DNA of 64,000 bases from Clusia tigrina (lineage: Eukaryota; Arthropoda; Insecta; Diptera; Clusiidae). Location: the NCBI GenBank assembly GCA_920105625.2, contig OV050032.1, positions 16,536,356-16,600,355 on the forward strand, read 5' to 3'. A program made the position numbers and the translations under genes. Numbering within the stretch: position 1 is the stretch's first letter; each line of letters opens with the position of its first letter. Below are positions 52,001-63,571 of this stretch, in pieces. The notes below the pieces were generated by a model. That model saw only the letters and a program-made list of their open reading frames with translations, was not told the DNA's origin and ran no database searches.

Positions 52001-53092
52001 AGGTCCACAAACTGTCCTGCTGAACCAGATTTTCTACGACAAGCCTTGTAGAATCTCCGTAAAGCGTTCTCATCTGGGGTCCTCTAGCAGTTTTGCCATC
52101 CACACACACACGAACTGCAGACCGTCCTCTAGCAGAACCCTCCCAGTGGCCCGGGTTTCCAGCATTCCCATTGTTATCAGGTTAGGTCCACAAACTGTCC
52201 AACTAGACCAGATTTTCTACTACAAGTCGTGTAGAATCTCCGTAAACCGTTCTCATCTGGGGTGCTCAAGCAATTTTGCCATCCACACACACACAAACTG
52301 CAGACCGTCCTCTAGCAGAACCCTCCCAGTGGCGCGGGGTTCCAGCGTTACCATTGTTATCAGGTTAGGTCCACAAACTGTCCAGCTAGACCAGATTTTC
52401 TACGACAAGCCTTGAAGAATCTCCGTAAAGCGTTCTCATCTGGGGTGCTCTAGCAGTTTTGCCATCCACACACACAAGAACTGCAGACCGTCCTCCAGCA
52501 GAACCCTCCCAGTGGCGCGGGTTTCCAGCATTAGCATTGTTATCAGGTTAGGTCCACAAACTGTCCTGCTGAACCAGATTTTCTACGACAAGCCTTGTAG
52601 AATCTCCGTAAAGCGTTCTTATCTGGGGTCCTCTAGCAGTTTTGCCATCCACACACACAAGATCTGCAGACCGTCCTCTAGCAGAACCCTCCCAGTGGCC
52701 CGGGTTTCCAGCATTACCTTTGTTATCAGGTTAGGTCCACAAACTGTCCAACTAGACCAGATTTTCTACTACAAGTCGTGTAGAATCTCCGTAAACCGTT
52801 CTCATCTGGGGTGCTCAAGCAGTTTTGCCATCCACATACACACAAACTGCAGACCGTCCTCTAGCAGAACCCTCCCAGTGGCGCGGGGTTTCAGCGTTAC
52901 CATTGTTATCAGGTTAGGTCCACAAACTGTCCTGCTGGACCAGATTTTCTACGACAAGCCTTGTAGAATCTCCGTAAACCGTTCTCATCTGGGGTGCTCA
53001 AGCAGTTTTGCCATTCACACACATACAAATTGCAGACCGTCCTCTAGCAGAACCCTCCCAGTGACGCGGGTTTCCAGCATTACCATTGTTGC
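49064..53092. repeat. 183-bp tandem array, 22 copies (4.0 kb), with higher-order structure
   Basis: Units start around CAGGTTAGGTCCACAAACTG and run through CAAGCCTTGTAGAATCTCCG, AAGCGTTCTCATCTGGGG and CCATCCACACACACA to CCAGCATTACCATTGTTAT. The landmark AGGTCC recurs at 49071, 49254 and 49437, period 183. The last unit starts near 52910. In the right part the same monomer type recurs at 51414, 51963 and 52512, a 549-bp three-monomer higher-order repeat. Because 183 is 3 x 61, plus frames of up to 453 codons with a 61-residue repeat appear, broken by TAG in some monomers and by CA-run indels. A satellite is the best reading. Confidence 0.95.
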
Positions 53093-54098
53093 ACGAGTAC
53101 TCGTACAATATAATTTCTTGACATATTTTTTCCGGTTGTGTGGTTGATTTTGGATATAATTTATGTTTGAAAATCGGCCATAAATTCATTGAAATTCTTC
53201 CGCTTTCTCGCAGCCGCTGACTTTTTAACGCGCCCAATTAATTTCGGTACATGTTCCTTTTTTTCCACTGTTTTCCACGAAGGCAGCGATAATAATCTTT
53301 CATGTATTTTCGCTTGTAAATGCGTAAAAATTACCGAAAAAGATTTCTTCCCGTTTGCTTTTCACTGCGGTGTGTTTGCTTAAGTTCTCTGAGAGTCTGA
53401 AAGAGAATATCGCGCCAACAGAAGCTATTTTCGGTTAATTGCGACACTAATTCAGTGGAAGCCCACAAAGTTGCCGAATGCGCGCTCCGAAATTAATTAA
53501 GTTACACACTTTTGTTTATGACGCCTGCGTTTTGACATGAATGCGAGTATACGAAATAGGTGCGAGACGGGAGTTACTTGTGAGTGATTTGTATGCAAAA
53601 CTTTACGGAAAGTCATGCCGGTCGGGCGGCATCCGCTCACGGGACGACTGATTAATGCTGACGCAGATTTTCGATTTTCGATTTTGAAATTTGAAATGTG
53701 AAATTTGGGTTCAGGCTTAGAGTGGAACTTTGGCAGCTTGGAGCGTTCAATCAAACGAACGCATACCTACGGCCCTCCCAGTCACATGTGTCACATTTCT
53801 GAAAGGGCCCATAAATCTACTCAGCTGCGAGTGCGTACGTCAGCCGCTAAATTGTGATTTGTGACAGTCGAGCGTGCGCCGGCGGGCCACGATGCGCATG
53901 AGGCTCCAGCATACGTTTTCACGCCACACTGGGAAAAGCCTCGTCTGGCAGCAACGAAGAAAAGTGTGCATGGCGGTTATGCGTGCAGTGCCCAGCGGTA
54001 TTAGCATACTTGACTTGAGGCTCTATTCCCCAAAGAACTTTCCAAATAAAAATCATTCTCACTTCCAAACTGATTCCTGCTCTCTTCTAGCTGAACTA

Positions 54099-54129
<31 letters not shown>

Positions 54130-56306
54130 ATTTGTGTGTGATTGTGTGCGGCATGGGAAATTGCTGGCCGTGCAATTGTTTTGGAGCAGACACTCGTCAA
54201 GTCGACAGACATGCTCGACGGGTGAAACAATCTCGATGTTCAACGCGGTATCTCGATCTCGTGTTTAATTGCCCTGTGCAGCAATTGTTGATGATGGTTG
54301 CGTGACTTTAAGAGCCGTTTAAAGGGTTTATGACCAAATAAAATGAAAATTTTATGGCCATACGCCGCATTTAATTTCTGTTGGGACGACTTAAGTGAAA
54401 ACGAATTTCATGTTACTTTCAAGTTCTTCCAATTTAGAGGAAGTGGAAACATTTCTCTCTTTAGCCGAGCAATTTCAGCGACTGACCACGTCGGCTAAAC
54501 ACCATTATTATAGACCGCCGCGTCCACCACTCAAGACCAATTACGTTTTTCGACTTCCGAATATACTCGTACTCATTTATTCCAGAAGGGTCGACTTGAG
54601 CTACTTGCGAGTAGGTGGGATTAGCAGAGCTCCAATAAGTTGATTACGAGTAATTGTGGTTCACTGTGTAAGAATATAAAGGGAGCATAGAATAGATCAG
54701 TTGTTGCTGCTCACTTCTATCTTTTCTGGCCCCAACAAGTAAAACGTTCTTAGACAAATTTTGTGGTTTCTTCAGCATGTTCTACCAAGTCAATAGATGC
54801 TGGTAGAGTGGATCTCGTAGTATCCTACTTGAATTCTAGAACATTGTCAGCCGTTTCACTCCGGCTCTGAACTCTTCAGAAGTCACGGGTGTCCTGATCT
54901 GGGACTGTAACAGTGTAGCGAGAAATTTCTTAGGTTAATGAAAAGAAGTTATGAACCTCCTTTCTAGCAGAAGTCTGCAAACTTTTTCATTATTTTTCCA
55001 GTGTTTGGTTGTCGAGCGGTGTCTCCCGCTTTGTCTCACGGCACACAGAGATTCGAGTATACGAGTACATATGCAAAGGGCACCAATGCCACATAAAGCC
55101 CCCAACTTTGTGGACTTCTGCACAATATCTATAATTGTTTAATGCAACCGTATCTCTATTTATGATCTCACTGAGAGGCCAGTAACGGTATTTTAACTTC
55201 AAAATTGAGCAGTAATTAAGTCACTACAAGGCTCAGTATTTCTCTCGAGCTGATGAAGAGAAATCGCACCCAAATTTACCTTCCCGCATACTTCCAGAGA
55301 AAACTGAAACGCACACAGTCACAGCAATTGTGCTGCTGCTCGCCTGCTTAACTCCACCCATACGTACTGCTAAATCGTTGTTTATTCGTGTTGTTTATTG
55401 CCCTGAGAGTCCATTTATCTAACACCAGTTGACATTTTAAAGATGCCTGCACATAAACAAGACAGCCAGCCAGGCACGGAGCGCTCTCTGGCATCTCCCG
55501 TTTTAGGTCGGTCCAATTCCGCTCTGCTCTTCTACAGCTTCAGATCGTTTACCCCCTTGCAATGCTGCTGAGCCTTGCTGACAATTATGTACAACCAGGG
55601 AGCACCAGACAACAGCGTCTGCGACTTTTATGGGCGTCTAAATCGGGCATTCCCATCGTAATTTATCTCGCAGCGCAGTGCAGCAGCGCACGACTGAGAG
55701 CGCCCCATCGAAACGTACGACATTCGCTCTGCGATTTTGACATTTTCCTGTCAACGTCACGATTGACGCCGTGTCGGCGGCAACCAGGCAAGGCCGGGGG
55801 GGGGGGGGTGGTTTTGCAGCGACGTCACAAATGTGTGATTAAACGCATTCAAATGTCGCAGTAGATCGTGTTGATCGAGTGTAGCGATCGTCTTGAATTG
55901 TTTTTCGTGTTGCTGCATTTGGAAGTATTATTTGTGAGCGCTCTTTGAGCTTTCGAGTTAATTGAAATGAAATTATGATATTACAAGCGAAGTGTCGGCG
56001 CGATAATAGCGGCTGCCAGCCCCCTTCGCCCTTCCACTAGCACACGAGCGTGAGATATTATAGAATATGAGTATCTGGAATGTTGGCGTTTTGATACGAT
56101 TATTTCGGAATTTTTCTTCAGCATTTTTACATGGCGCGTAGATTTGTCGTATGCGTCGTGATTGATGGGTTAAATTTGTGATACAATATTCCAGGCAACG
56201 TGCTGCCACAACTGCGGCGACTGCTGGGACTGGTGTTTCTCAGCCAGAAATTAGAAAGTACTTAAAATGTTTTTGAATACGTCTCCGCGGCGGATTGTTG
56301 CCGGTG

Positions 56307-56339
<33 letters not shown>

Positions 56340-57732
56340 ATAGGCAAGCGCAGCAATAGACAAGACGCCCAAATGCCGCTGCTCCTGCACATGCCGCAGC
56401 AGATCCATAAATCATGCTCGCTGTCTCAATTTTCTGAAGCGATTGTTCAGGTGGGCGTACCACTAAAAGTGGAAAACGATACAGAGTTTTCTCCAACATT
56501 CACCGCGGCATGGCTGCAGCCGATCATGTCCCAGCTAAGATCAGCTCAGCTCTGCGATGCTCAGATCATCTCAGTGCTTCTCGGCTCTACTCAACTCAGT
56601 TCGGTTCAGTTCAGCTCAGCCATAATTAAAATTTTTAATCAATTGGAGTTGTCGTTTGTGGCAGTTGTTGCAGATACAGATACAGAGAGTTCAGCAGCGA
56701 ACGACCCCCTTCTGTTTTGTGGGCAACTAAATTCAAATCCCAACAAAAATGAATTCATGCCGTTCAGCATGCGCATCGCGATCTCAGCTTGCGATTTGCA
56801 TGCACTTGATGAGCTTTGGCTGCCTGCCTGCTTGCCTGGCTGACTGCTTGCATGGCTGCCTGGCTGCTTAAAATCCAACTCGTAGTGGGTACATGTACAA
56901 GGTCTGAGTAACTGGCCGCCTGCCTGCCTTCCTGCCTTCCTGCCTGCCTGCTGACGATCATGGTGTCTACGCTCTGTCCACTCTCCATTCATGGAGCTGC
57001 ATTATCTCGCATTTGCGACAGCGGCAGCCAGGCGACCTCGGCGGCTAAACGTGCGTGGCAGTCTCGTTGCTGCTGCCAGTACCACCGATATCCCGCTAGG
57101 AATATGACTGCGCATAAGTCAAGTTAATTTTGCGTTGATTTATTTTGATGTTCGATCTGATCTTGTGTTGGGGTTCGAGCTTCAGTTGTTTTGGCTCATG
57201 TTCGATGAAAATGATTGCGGAGTGTGCTGGTATGGCAGTCGCCAGCTCACTTGTCCGCCACTCAATGAGGTGTTGAAGGATGCTTAACACATTATTTTTG
57301 CATATTTCGCGAGCCAATTTATAAATTTGTTAATTCGCATCCCAAGCCTGGTTCACACGCTGGCCTTCATCAAGCGGAGGAGACAATTACACTACTTTTA
57401 GATGGAGCCTTGCCAAACAAAGTGAATGTGGGTTGATAGAAGCGCTGTAGTTTGTGTGTACTGAGATCGATAATAGTTTAAATTCGGCGCTTTTTCTTCT
57501 ATGGCATTAAAAGTCTTCTATATTAACTGCCTCCAGTCGTTCCTGTTTCATGGTCGTTTACAGCAGATCCTCCACTTTTAATCTGCTATATTTCTATAAT
57601 GATTCTAGTCATGCTTTTCTGGTTTCTCGATGGTCAGAGAATGACCCTCCATTGCACAGAGAATGACCCTAATCCACTCTACTAATGCGCCCACTGCAGT
57701 TTTTAAAGCTTTCTGGACGTTGAATGTTCAAC
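53093..57732. other. intergenic sequence with short repeats
   Basis: Includes (TG)n at 54099-54128, a 13-base G run at 55796-55808, a (TTG)n tract at 56308-56339 and GCCTGCCTGC-type repeats at 56818-56952. The 182-codon plus frame 56295-56843 starts inside the TTG tract (poly-Val) and overlaps TCAGCTCAG-type repeats, so it is judged spurious. Confidence 0.5.
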
Positions 57733-57865
57733 GGACCTTTTTCCCTCTTCTGAAGCTTGCTTGATATGCATCAATCGTAGTCTTCCAGTATGGAAGTATT
57801 TGTGATCCGAATATCGTTGTATAAACTTCATAAACAGTGGACACCAAAGTTCTCCCTCTATTATT
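57733..57865 (-). pseudogene. reverse-transcriptase scrap of a non-LTR element
   Basis: On minus one frame reads TLVSTVYEVYTTIFGSQILP, then YWKTTIDAYQASFRRGKK. This resembles the reverse-transcriptase block seen in many LINEs as a TAYK-x-hydrophobic start followed by YQ-x-GFR-x-GKST. The DQIF that normally follows is absent and the flanks are eroded. Only about 43 codons support it. Confidence 0.4.
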
Positions 57866-60800
57866 TTTGGATGCTCAGCGCTTCTAATATTTGTATATCG
57901 AGATGAGACTCACTGTTCCGGCAGTTTCTTAATTTCCTGCTCCTCATATTTTATGGTCATAATCTTCTTTGTATCCAATGGTTGCCTATTTGAATGCCCT
58001 TTAATGCACTCATCATGATATCCCGAGAGAAAACAAAATTTACCCACCTTGGAAAGTTCATTGACCCTTGAATTCCAACGACGCCTCCTGACCAGCCATC
58101 TTCAATCAAAGATAGTTAGATTCGTTAATTGGAAACAAAAATATCAGATCCCTATTTTCTTCAAGGTAAAATTTGCTGATCCGGCTGTTGAAAAAATTCA
58201 GATTTGCCTTTACCTTCTCTTTTTGCTCCCCTAAAACATCTTAGAAACTACTCCCTTGGCCTTGTTGGCAGACTCAAAGTACCTTAAATATATTGACGTC
58301 TTATGCTGTCTAGCTATGAATGCCTTCATACTATTTCCAGTTGTGGTGGTGATAACGAGCTAAATGTGCGTAGGATGAGGAAGCATTCTCCAATATGGAG
58401 TTCCTTCAACAATATTACTCGTTTATAATTTAAAGTTCCTGAAGTGCTGTGAACTATTTGCCTTCAAACACAAGAGAAATTACTCAAACCTCATTCCTCT
58501 AAGCTAACAATTAGTATCAGGGCCTTCATAACGAATGCAAAAGGAACCAAACACCATCCTGCGTTATAATCCTGCAACTATCCGAAACTTTCTTTCGAAA
58601 TGTGGGATTTACCACTATATGTGACGATAAGATGAAGCTCTGATATGGAGTAAAAGAGGCATTAGACTGATCGGCATCTGCACAACCGAAGTGACCCAAC
58701 TACGATCCCTGCTACCATAACAGCAACGACACTGAGCATGTAAATTTAGAGACCAAAAAATAGGTGATGGAGTAATGGATACCAATGAGTGAATACCGGA
58801 CATGTTCCCAAGTAGCTTAGAACTGAAATTTTAAAGCTTTTCTGACCGCCATTGCCTTCTTTAGTCTGACCTGATACTCTTGGTGCCGGCTGTCGACTGC
58901 AACCAGAGTGATGAACTCTTTTGTCTGTTCTCTTGGTGAGTGAGTGAGCATCATTTTTCAATTTCAAAATGTAATGATTACATTTTCTGCACTAGGATTA
59001 TGCCTGAACTCTCCCACAAATCAATACAAGTACGAGGAAATACGTAATAAATATCTCAGCCATGGCAAACAAGTCACAATCGAGGCTTTATTCCTCGAAC
59101 TTATTTTCCCTGTTCACGTTCCAAGTCGCGTTGGAATCCGTTGCCAAATTACTCGCAACTCCACCGAACCATTGAAATGACGTTCTCAGATCGTTCTGAA
59201 CAACAAGCAATAACAAAGTGCAAAATGGCAAAGCGAAAAGTGAGGAGAAAAAAAGTATTGGGTGCAAGAAGGCCCATCTACAATTACCGCTGAGAGTTGG
59301 CAAGCAAATTTCTAAGTCCAGAGCTCGGATGTCTGCAATGATGCCAACTCACGCTGAGCGGCATTCGCCGGCCTTAGAGTTACGAATATGTGGCAAGTAC
59401 TCGTACAGCGTAAGACTGCAGCGGACCAACGCTTCCCATCATTAGCGGGGCTAATAAGATACGAATATATTTAATCAAGTGCGCTGACTCCACAGCCACT
59501 TGGATGCACGATATTAATAGCCGCAGCTTAATCACTGGCGGCCAGCCACAGTATCCAGCCGTGCTGATACCGCCACCGCCATTAGACACATGAGCAAATC
59601 AAATTAAAAACGCATTCGTAAAAAGGCAGCCACGGCGTGTGCGTCAAAAGAGGCGAGCAGTACGCCAGCTCGTTCGCACCGCGCACAAAGCGCTGCAGTC
59701 CGGGACCGATAATTCTGTAGAAAACCAGTAGCCGCCGCATATGACAGCTAAAATATGACAAGTAATCATTTCAGATGGTGCGCTGTTGTTGTGGTTGTTG
59801 TAGGTCGGGCCGGTAGTGCTGCACCGAGCCGTGTACAATAAAAACCAGAGGCAACAATAACGAAAAACGTGAGAGCCACGTCAAAACACTAAACCAAAAT
59901 GTCCAATCCAAGTGGCATTCATTTCATTTCGGGGAAAACGCCAGCAAGCCCAGCAGCAGCAGTGGCAGCAGCAGCACTAGCAGCGGCAAGGACGGACGTG
60001 GAGCGACGCTACTTATCACATTGTCGGAATCTCGACTCAATGGGCTTATACGGTCCCATCATAAGCATCATGTGGTCATAATCATAGACATCACAGGAAT
60101 CACAGAGCCATCACAGGCATCAGTTTCATCCTAATCGGCGTCGGCAGCTCTTGGCAGCGGCTCAAAGTATTCACCTCGTATAACACATTTTTGTGACTCG
60201 AGTGGAGTGATCTGGAGAGATGTGATCTTCATAATTTTTTGTTTTTATTTTATTTTGTTTCATTTCATGTTGTGCTTTTTTTGTGTGGCTTTACATGAGC
60301 CTCCTTAAAGTGGTTTTTTACGCGCCCGTGGTCCCTGCAATTGCAATCATTCATCAGCTCAGCTCCTTTGTAGACGAGTTCACCTGATGATCATTGAAAA
60401 AATTGCCGCCATTAATAAAACGATAACAGACAAAAACAACAGCAAGGAGTAAACACAAAAACAAAAGCAACAGAAAAAAGAGGGAAGAATCCGAGCATCC
60501 GAGCGGTCGACGTACGCGTGCTTTTTACTCGAACGGATTTTTTCCCTCCGTTTCTGGTTTTTTAAAATTTTTTATTTATTTCACTGCGCAGAGCGACCCA
60601 TTTTTTCCGCTGTCATTTCAGCTAAAGCGTTTTTAAGTTGTTTTTCCCTTGCTTAATGGTCGTCAATTAATTATGAAGAAAATGTCACAGCAGAGGTTTG
60701 GCAGTTATTTATTTAATCAACTATTTGACAATCTTGTGACGTTAGAAGAAAAGGATTAGCTTAAGTAGCTGTACAACATTTGTCAAAACTGAGCAGCGCG

Positions 60801-61480
60801 CCAGGCATCGCTATCGCATCGGCCACTTCTCAGAAGCTATTGAGCAGTGCAATTAATACTCAACCGATAAAAAGACACACACACGCATTGCCACGTAACA
60901 CACAGAAATACTTGCGTACATACATACGAATACACACACACGCACAGCAACGCAGTCACAAAAAGGATTTACTCGGCAAATGTAATTTCAGAGTTGCGAT
61001 GGTGTCACGCCACTAATGCGAGTAGGTACTTACGTGATTTTGGACCCACTGAAAATATGGAACAATTATGGTTCCTTGCCGTCAATCGGTGCATGCAACA
61101 AATCAATTCTTAGAATGCTTCCGACCAACGGCGCTATAAAATTACATATGAAGAATTCAATTCACTGCCGAAGATGACGGAAGGTGCGTAGGCAGAGAGT
61201 GAAGCAAGCGATGCCAATTGTAATTATTTATTTATTTTGTTTTATTTTATTAAAATTACTTACAATTAAAATTATAAATAATTAATGGCTCTAGCTGCCA
61301 GAACTATCGTCTTATGATTTTGAGATTTTATATAATAATAATGTTCTCCTGAATTTGTCAATTGCCCCGATTCTCAGGGAGTAATCATGCGAATTTTTGA
61401 TAAAGGTTACAATTTTACTACCCAAGACCCAAGTAGTCTCAGAAGTTGTTCAGGGGACATATCGAAAATATAATGTTTGT
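57866..61480. other. intergenic sequence, nothing recognised
   Basis: Unique DNA. Small AGCAGCAGC-type run at 59954-59990 and AT-rich patches. Frames of up to 78 codons lack motifs. Confidence 0.5.
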
Positions 61481-61696
61481 AGCCACCCTTTGTGGTCTAG
61501 TGGTAAGCATGCTAGACTTACAACCCGAGGGTCGCAGGTTCAAATCCTGCCCCGGGCTTGGTCTCCAAAATGCTTCTTTCTTTAAAATCCTTTTCTCTTC
61601 GAGTCGAAAGCCTCTGTAGCTAGTACTCATTCCCGGAAGACCTTGCACTCATAATTAATTAGGATGTAAGATATAATAATTATAATAATAATAATC

Positions 61697-61770
<74 letters not shown>
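61481..61770 (+). mobile_element. tRNA-derived SINE, copy 4, with (AAT)n tail of about 90 bp
   Basis: Box A TGGTCTAGTGG at 61493-61503 and box B GGTTCAAATCC at 61537-61547 are both intact. Body as in the other copies to about 61670, then (AAT)n to 61770. Target duplication: AATGTTTGTA before the element against AATGTTTCTA after it (one mismatch; it partly merges with the AAT tail). On minus the head translates as DLNLRPSGCKSSMLTTRPQ, a reading often mis-annotated as protein; it is not a gene. Confidence 0.9.
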
Positions 61771-61771
<1 letters not shown>

Positions 61772-61784
61772 TTTCTATGAATAG

Positions 61785-62206
61785 TTGCAAGGCTTTCATG
61801 GGATCAGAACAAATTGGAAGAGAGTCGAACTCAACCTCCTTCAGGTCGGTGAAGCCCAAGCATTAACCTTCAACGTGAAAGAATGTTCAAGGCCCCATTT
61901 ATTTAATGTTTTTTTTTTTATTGTTTTGTCGGAACAATCTAGTAAGCGCAGCACTCAGACAGAGTATATATCCATTGTACTGCACTTAAGGTTCCCTTTT
62001 ACTCTGCTTTAAATCTACCCGACATCCGAAGAAATAGAAGTAGATACTGTGGTGCCAAGGAGCCAAGTATTTAATGTTACCCTTCAAAATGAATGTTTCC
62101 AACCAAAAATAGCTACGTTCCGCACTAGTGTGGTAGGAATCGTTTTGCGTGAAGATCTCCCGATGCGTACGAGTAGTTTCACAATAGTGATGCTAACTGA
62201 ATGCTA
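61785..62206 (+). other. open stretch with one stop, unidentified
   Basis: A 75-codon frame ends with TAA at 62010-62012, and the same phase stays open for about 64 more codons (SEEIEVDTVVPRSQVFNVTL, VVGIVLREDLPMRTSSFTIV). The protein-like flavour suggests a relic, but no family is recognised. Confidence 0.15.
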
Positions 62207-63084
62207 AATTCCAGTATTCAACACCTTTTCATTTCTTTCTGCGGAGTAATGTCAACGCACCTCACTGGACCCCCAAAGGATCAAATGTGCATTTCCAAGA
62301 ATCATATTTCTAAGAAAGATTCTTCTTTGTTGTTTGAGATAACTCTTTTGAAGACTTTCATCGGTGGGACTCAGTAACCATGTGTAGTGTACGAATACTT
62401 ACGTTCTCTTTATATGTCTGAGATAACAAACAAAATTATTGTTGTTCTCCCAGCTAAATTAAACGATAATGAATGAGAGAACAACTGAACTTAACACCAT
62501 CTAGAATTATATTTGTAAATATACAATATCTTGTGCGAACAGCATGCATAAATTTTATTGAATTTGACTGCCTTTGACATGTTGTTTGGCAGACAGGAGG
62601 CCACGGCCATGGTAGGTGCCTATTTGTAACTATATCGCAACATGCGGCCACTGTAAGAGGCAATATGTCCAGTATTAGGCCATGCTTATATCCTTTTTAC
62701 TTTATGCTGGCAAAACTTGGCGACTAGTACTGGCCCAGAGCCCAGTCTGAGGCTTATTGAGCAGTCGTTGGCAAGGCTTTGTATGACTGATGTTGATTAG
62801 TTCCAAACTTTTTAAGTTGCTACCTCACTATTAATATAGCACTGAAATTGCGAGGCTAAAAATTCCAACAATCATTAAGAATTACCTAAGTACTCCTATA
62901 GAAGTATGTGAGTCAGCTGTGGTATCAGATGGTCCTGACTACAATCCACCAGAAGGTTCAGAATATAACCCAACAACACATTTGACATCGGTTTGCCTTT
63001 AGTCAATATTGACAAGCTCAGCCGAAACACATGGCAACTTAACTCAGCCCACTTTTCAGATCGAGCCTTTTTGGTATGTGTGAC
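62207..63084. other. intergenic sequence, nothing recognised
   Basis: AT-rich unique DNA; no motif-bearing frames or repeats seen. Confidence 0.5.
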
Positions 63085-63086
63085 TA

Positions 63087-63311
63087 CGAGGTCTGTACAA
63101 AACGTATCGCGAATTTTGAATATTCGCGGACTACGGATGTTCGATTTTCAATCTTTTTGTGGCGTCATGTTGGTACTCATGACCCTGACTTATGTTGACA
63201 ATCTCGGCCATTTTGAATGTTCAGTCAGTTTTGGACAGCTATTGTGCGTGGACGTGTTTTAGGTTGTCTTTGATATTTGTCTATCCCGCGATACTTTTTG
63301 AACAGACCTCG
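63087..63311 (+). mobile_element. mariner-derived MITE (225 bp), TA-flanked
   Basis: Left end CGAGGTCTGTACAAAACGTA and right end TACTTTTTGAACAGACCTCG form inverted repeats of about 25 bp with two or three mismatches. TA stands on both sides (63085-63086, 63312-63313). The interior carries GTTCGATTTTC, CATGTTGGTACTCATG and CCATTTTGAATGTTCAGTC, the same order of blocks as the leader of the mariner at 1-239. So it appears to be a deletion derivative keeping the 5' leader and the right end. No coding capacity. Confidence 0.88.
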
Positions 63312-63379
63312 TATATCCTATTATATACTTAGTCCACTTGGAAGCTCCACACAAATTTCAATTCTCTGGCTATATATAG

Positions 63380-63571
63380 CAGAGAACACAGAGAAAAGAA
63401 ACTCTTTTTCGCTGCCAGCGTCCGTAGCGGACACATCACGATTTTGAGTGGATTCACCACGATTCTGAGTGGATTCACCACGATTTTCAGTGGATTCGTG
63501 TACAATGTCCGTCTGCTTTATTTCGCTGCTCTGCCGTTTGACGTTTAAGTTTCCTTTCTCTGTGTTCTCTG
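63380..63571 (-). mobile_element. hAT-like MITE, copy B (192 bp) with perfect 8-bp target duplication
   Basis: Ends are CAGAGAACACAGAGAAAAG and its near-perfect inverted copy CTTTCTCTGTGTTCTCTG. The octamer ATATATAG flanks both sides (63372-63379 and 63572-63579). Internally there are three 21-bp repeats around CACGATTTTGAGTGGATTCAC. Relative to copy A at 22201-22422 it is inverted, and it lacks that copy's 30-bp terminal duplication. Noncoding; must depend on a transposase elsewhere. Confidence 0.92.

Noticed and set aside
49064..53147. A 453-codon repeat protein with 61-residue units
   Set aside because: Broken by stops and CA-run indels in several monomers, no gene flanks, tandem array explains the frame.
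54001..54243. His-Thr-rich small protein
   Set aside because: Reverse reading of the (TG)n run at 54099-54128.
56295..56843. 182-codon plus frame starting with a Val run
   Set aside because: Begins inside (TTG)n and continues through TCAGCTCAG-type repeats; no domain.
61439..61648. Minus frame containing DLNLRPSGCKSSMLTTRPQ as a small protein
   Set aside because: It is the reverse complement of the SINE tRNA-like head, a well-known false protein annotation pattern.
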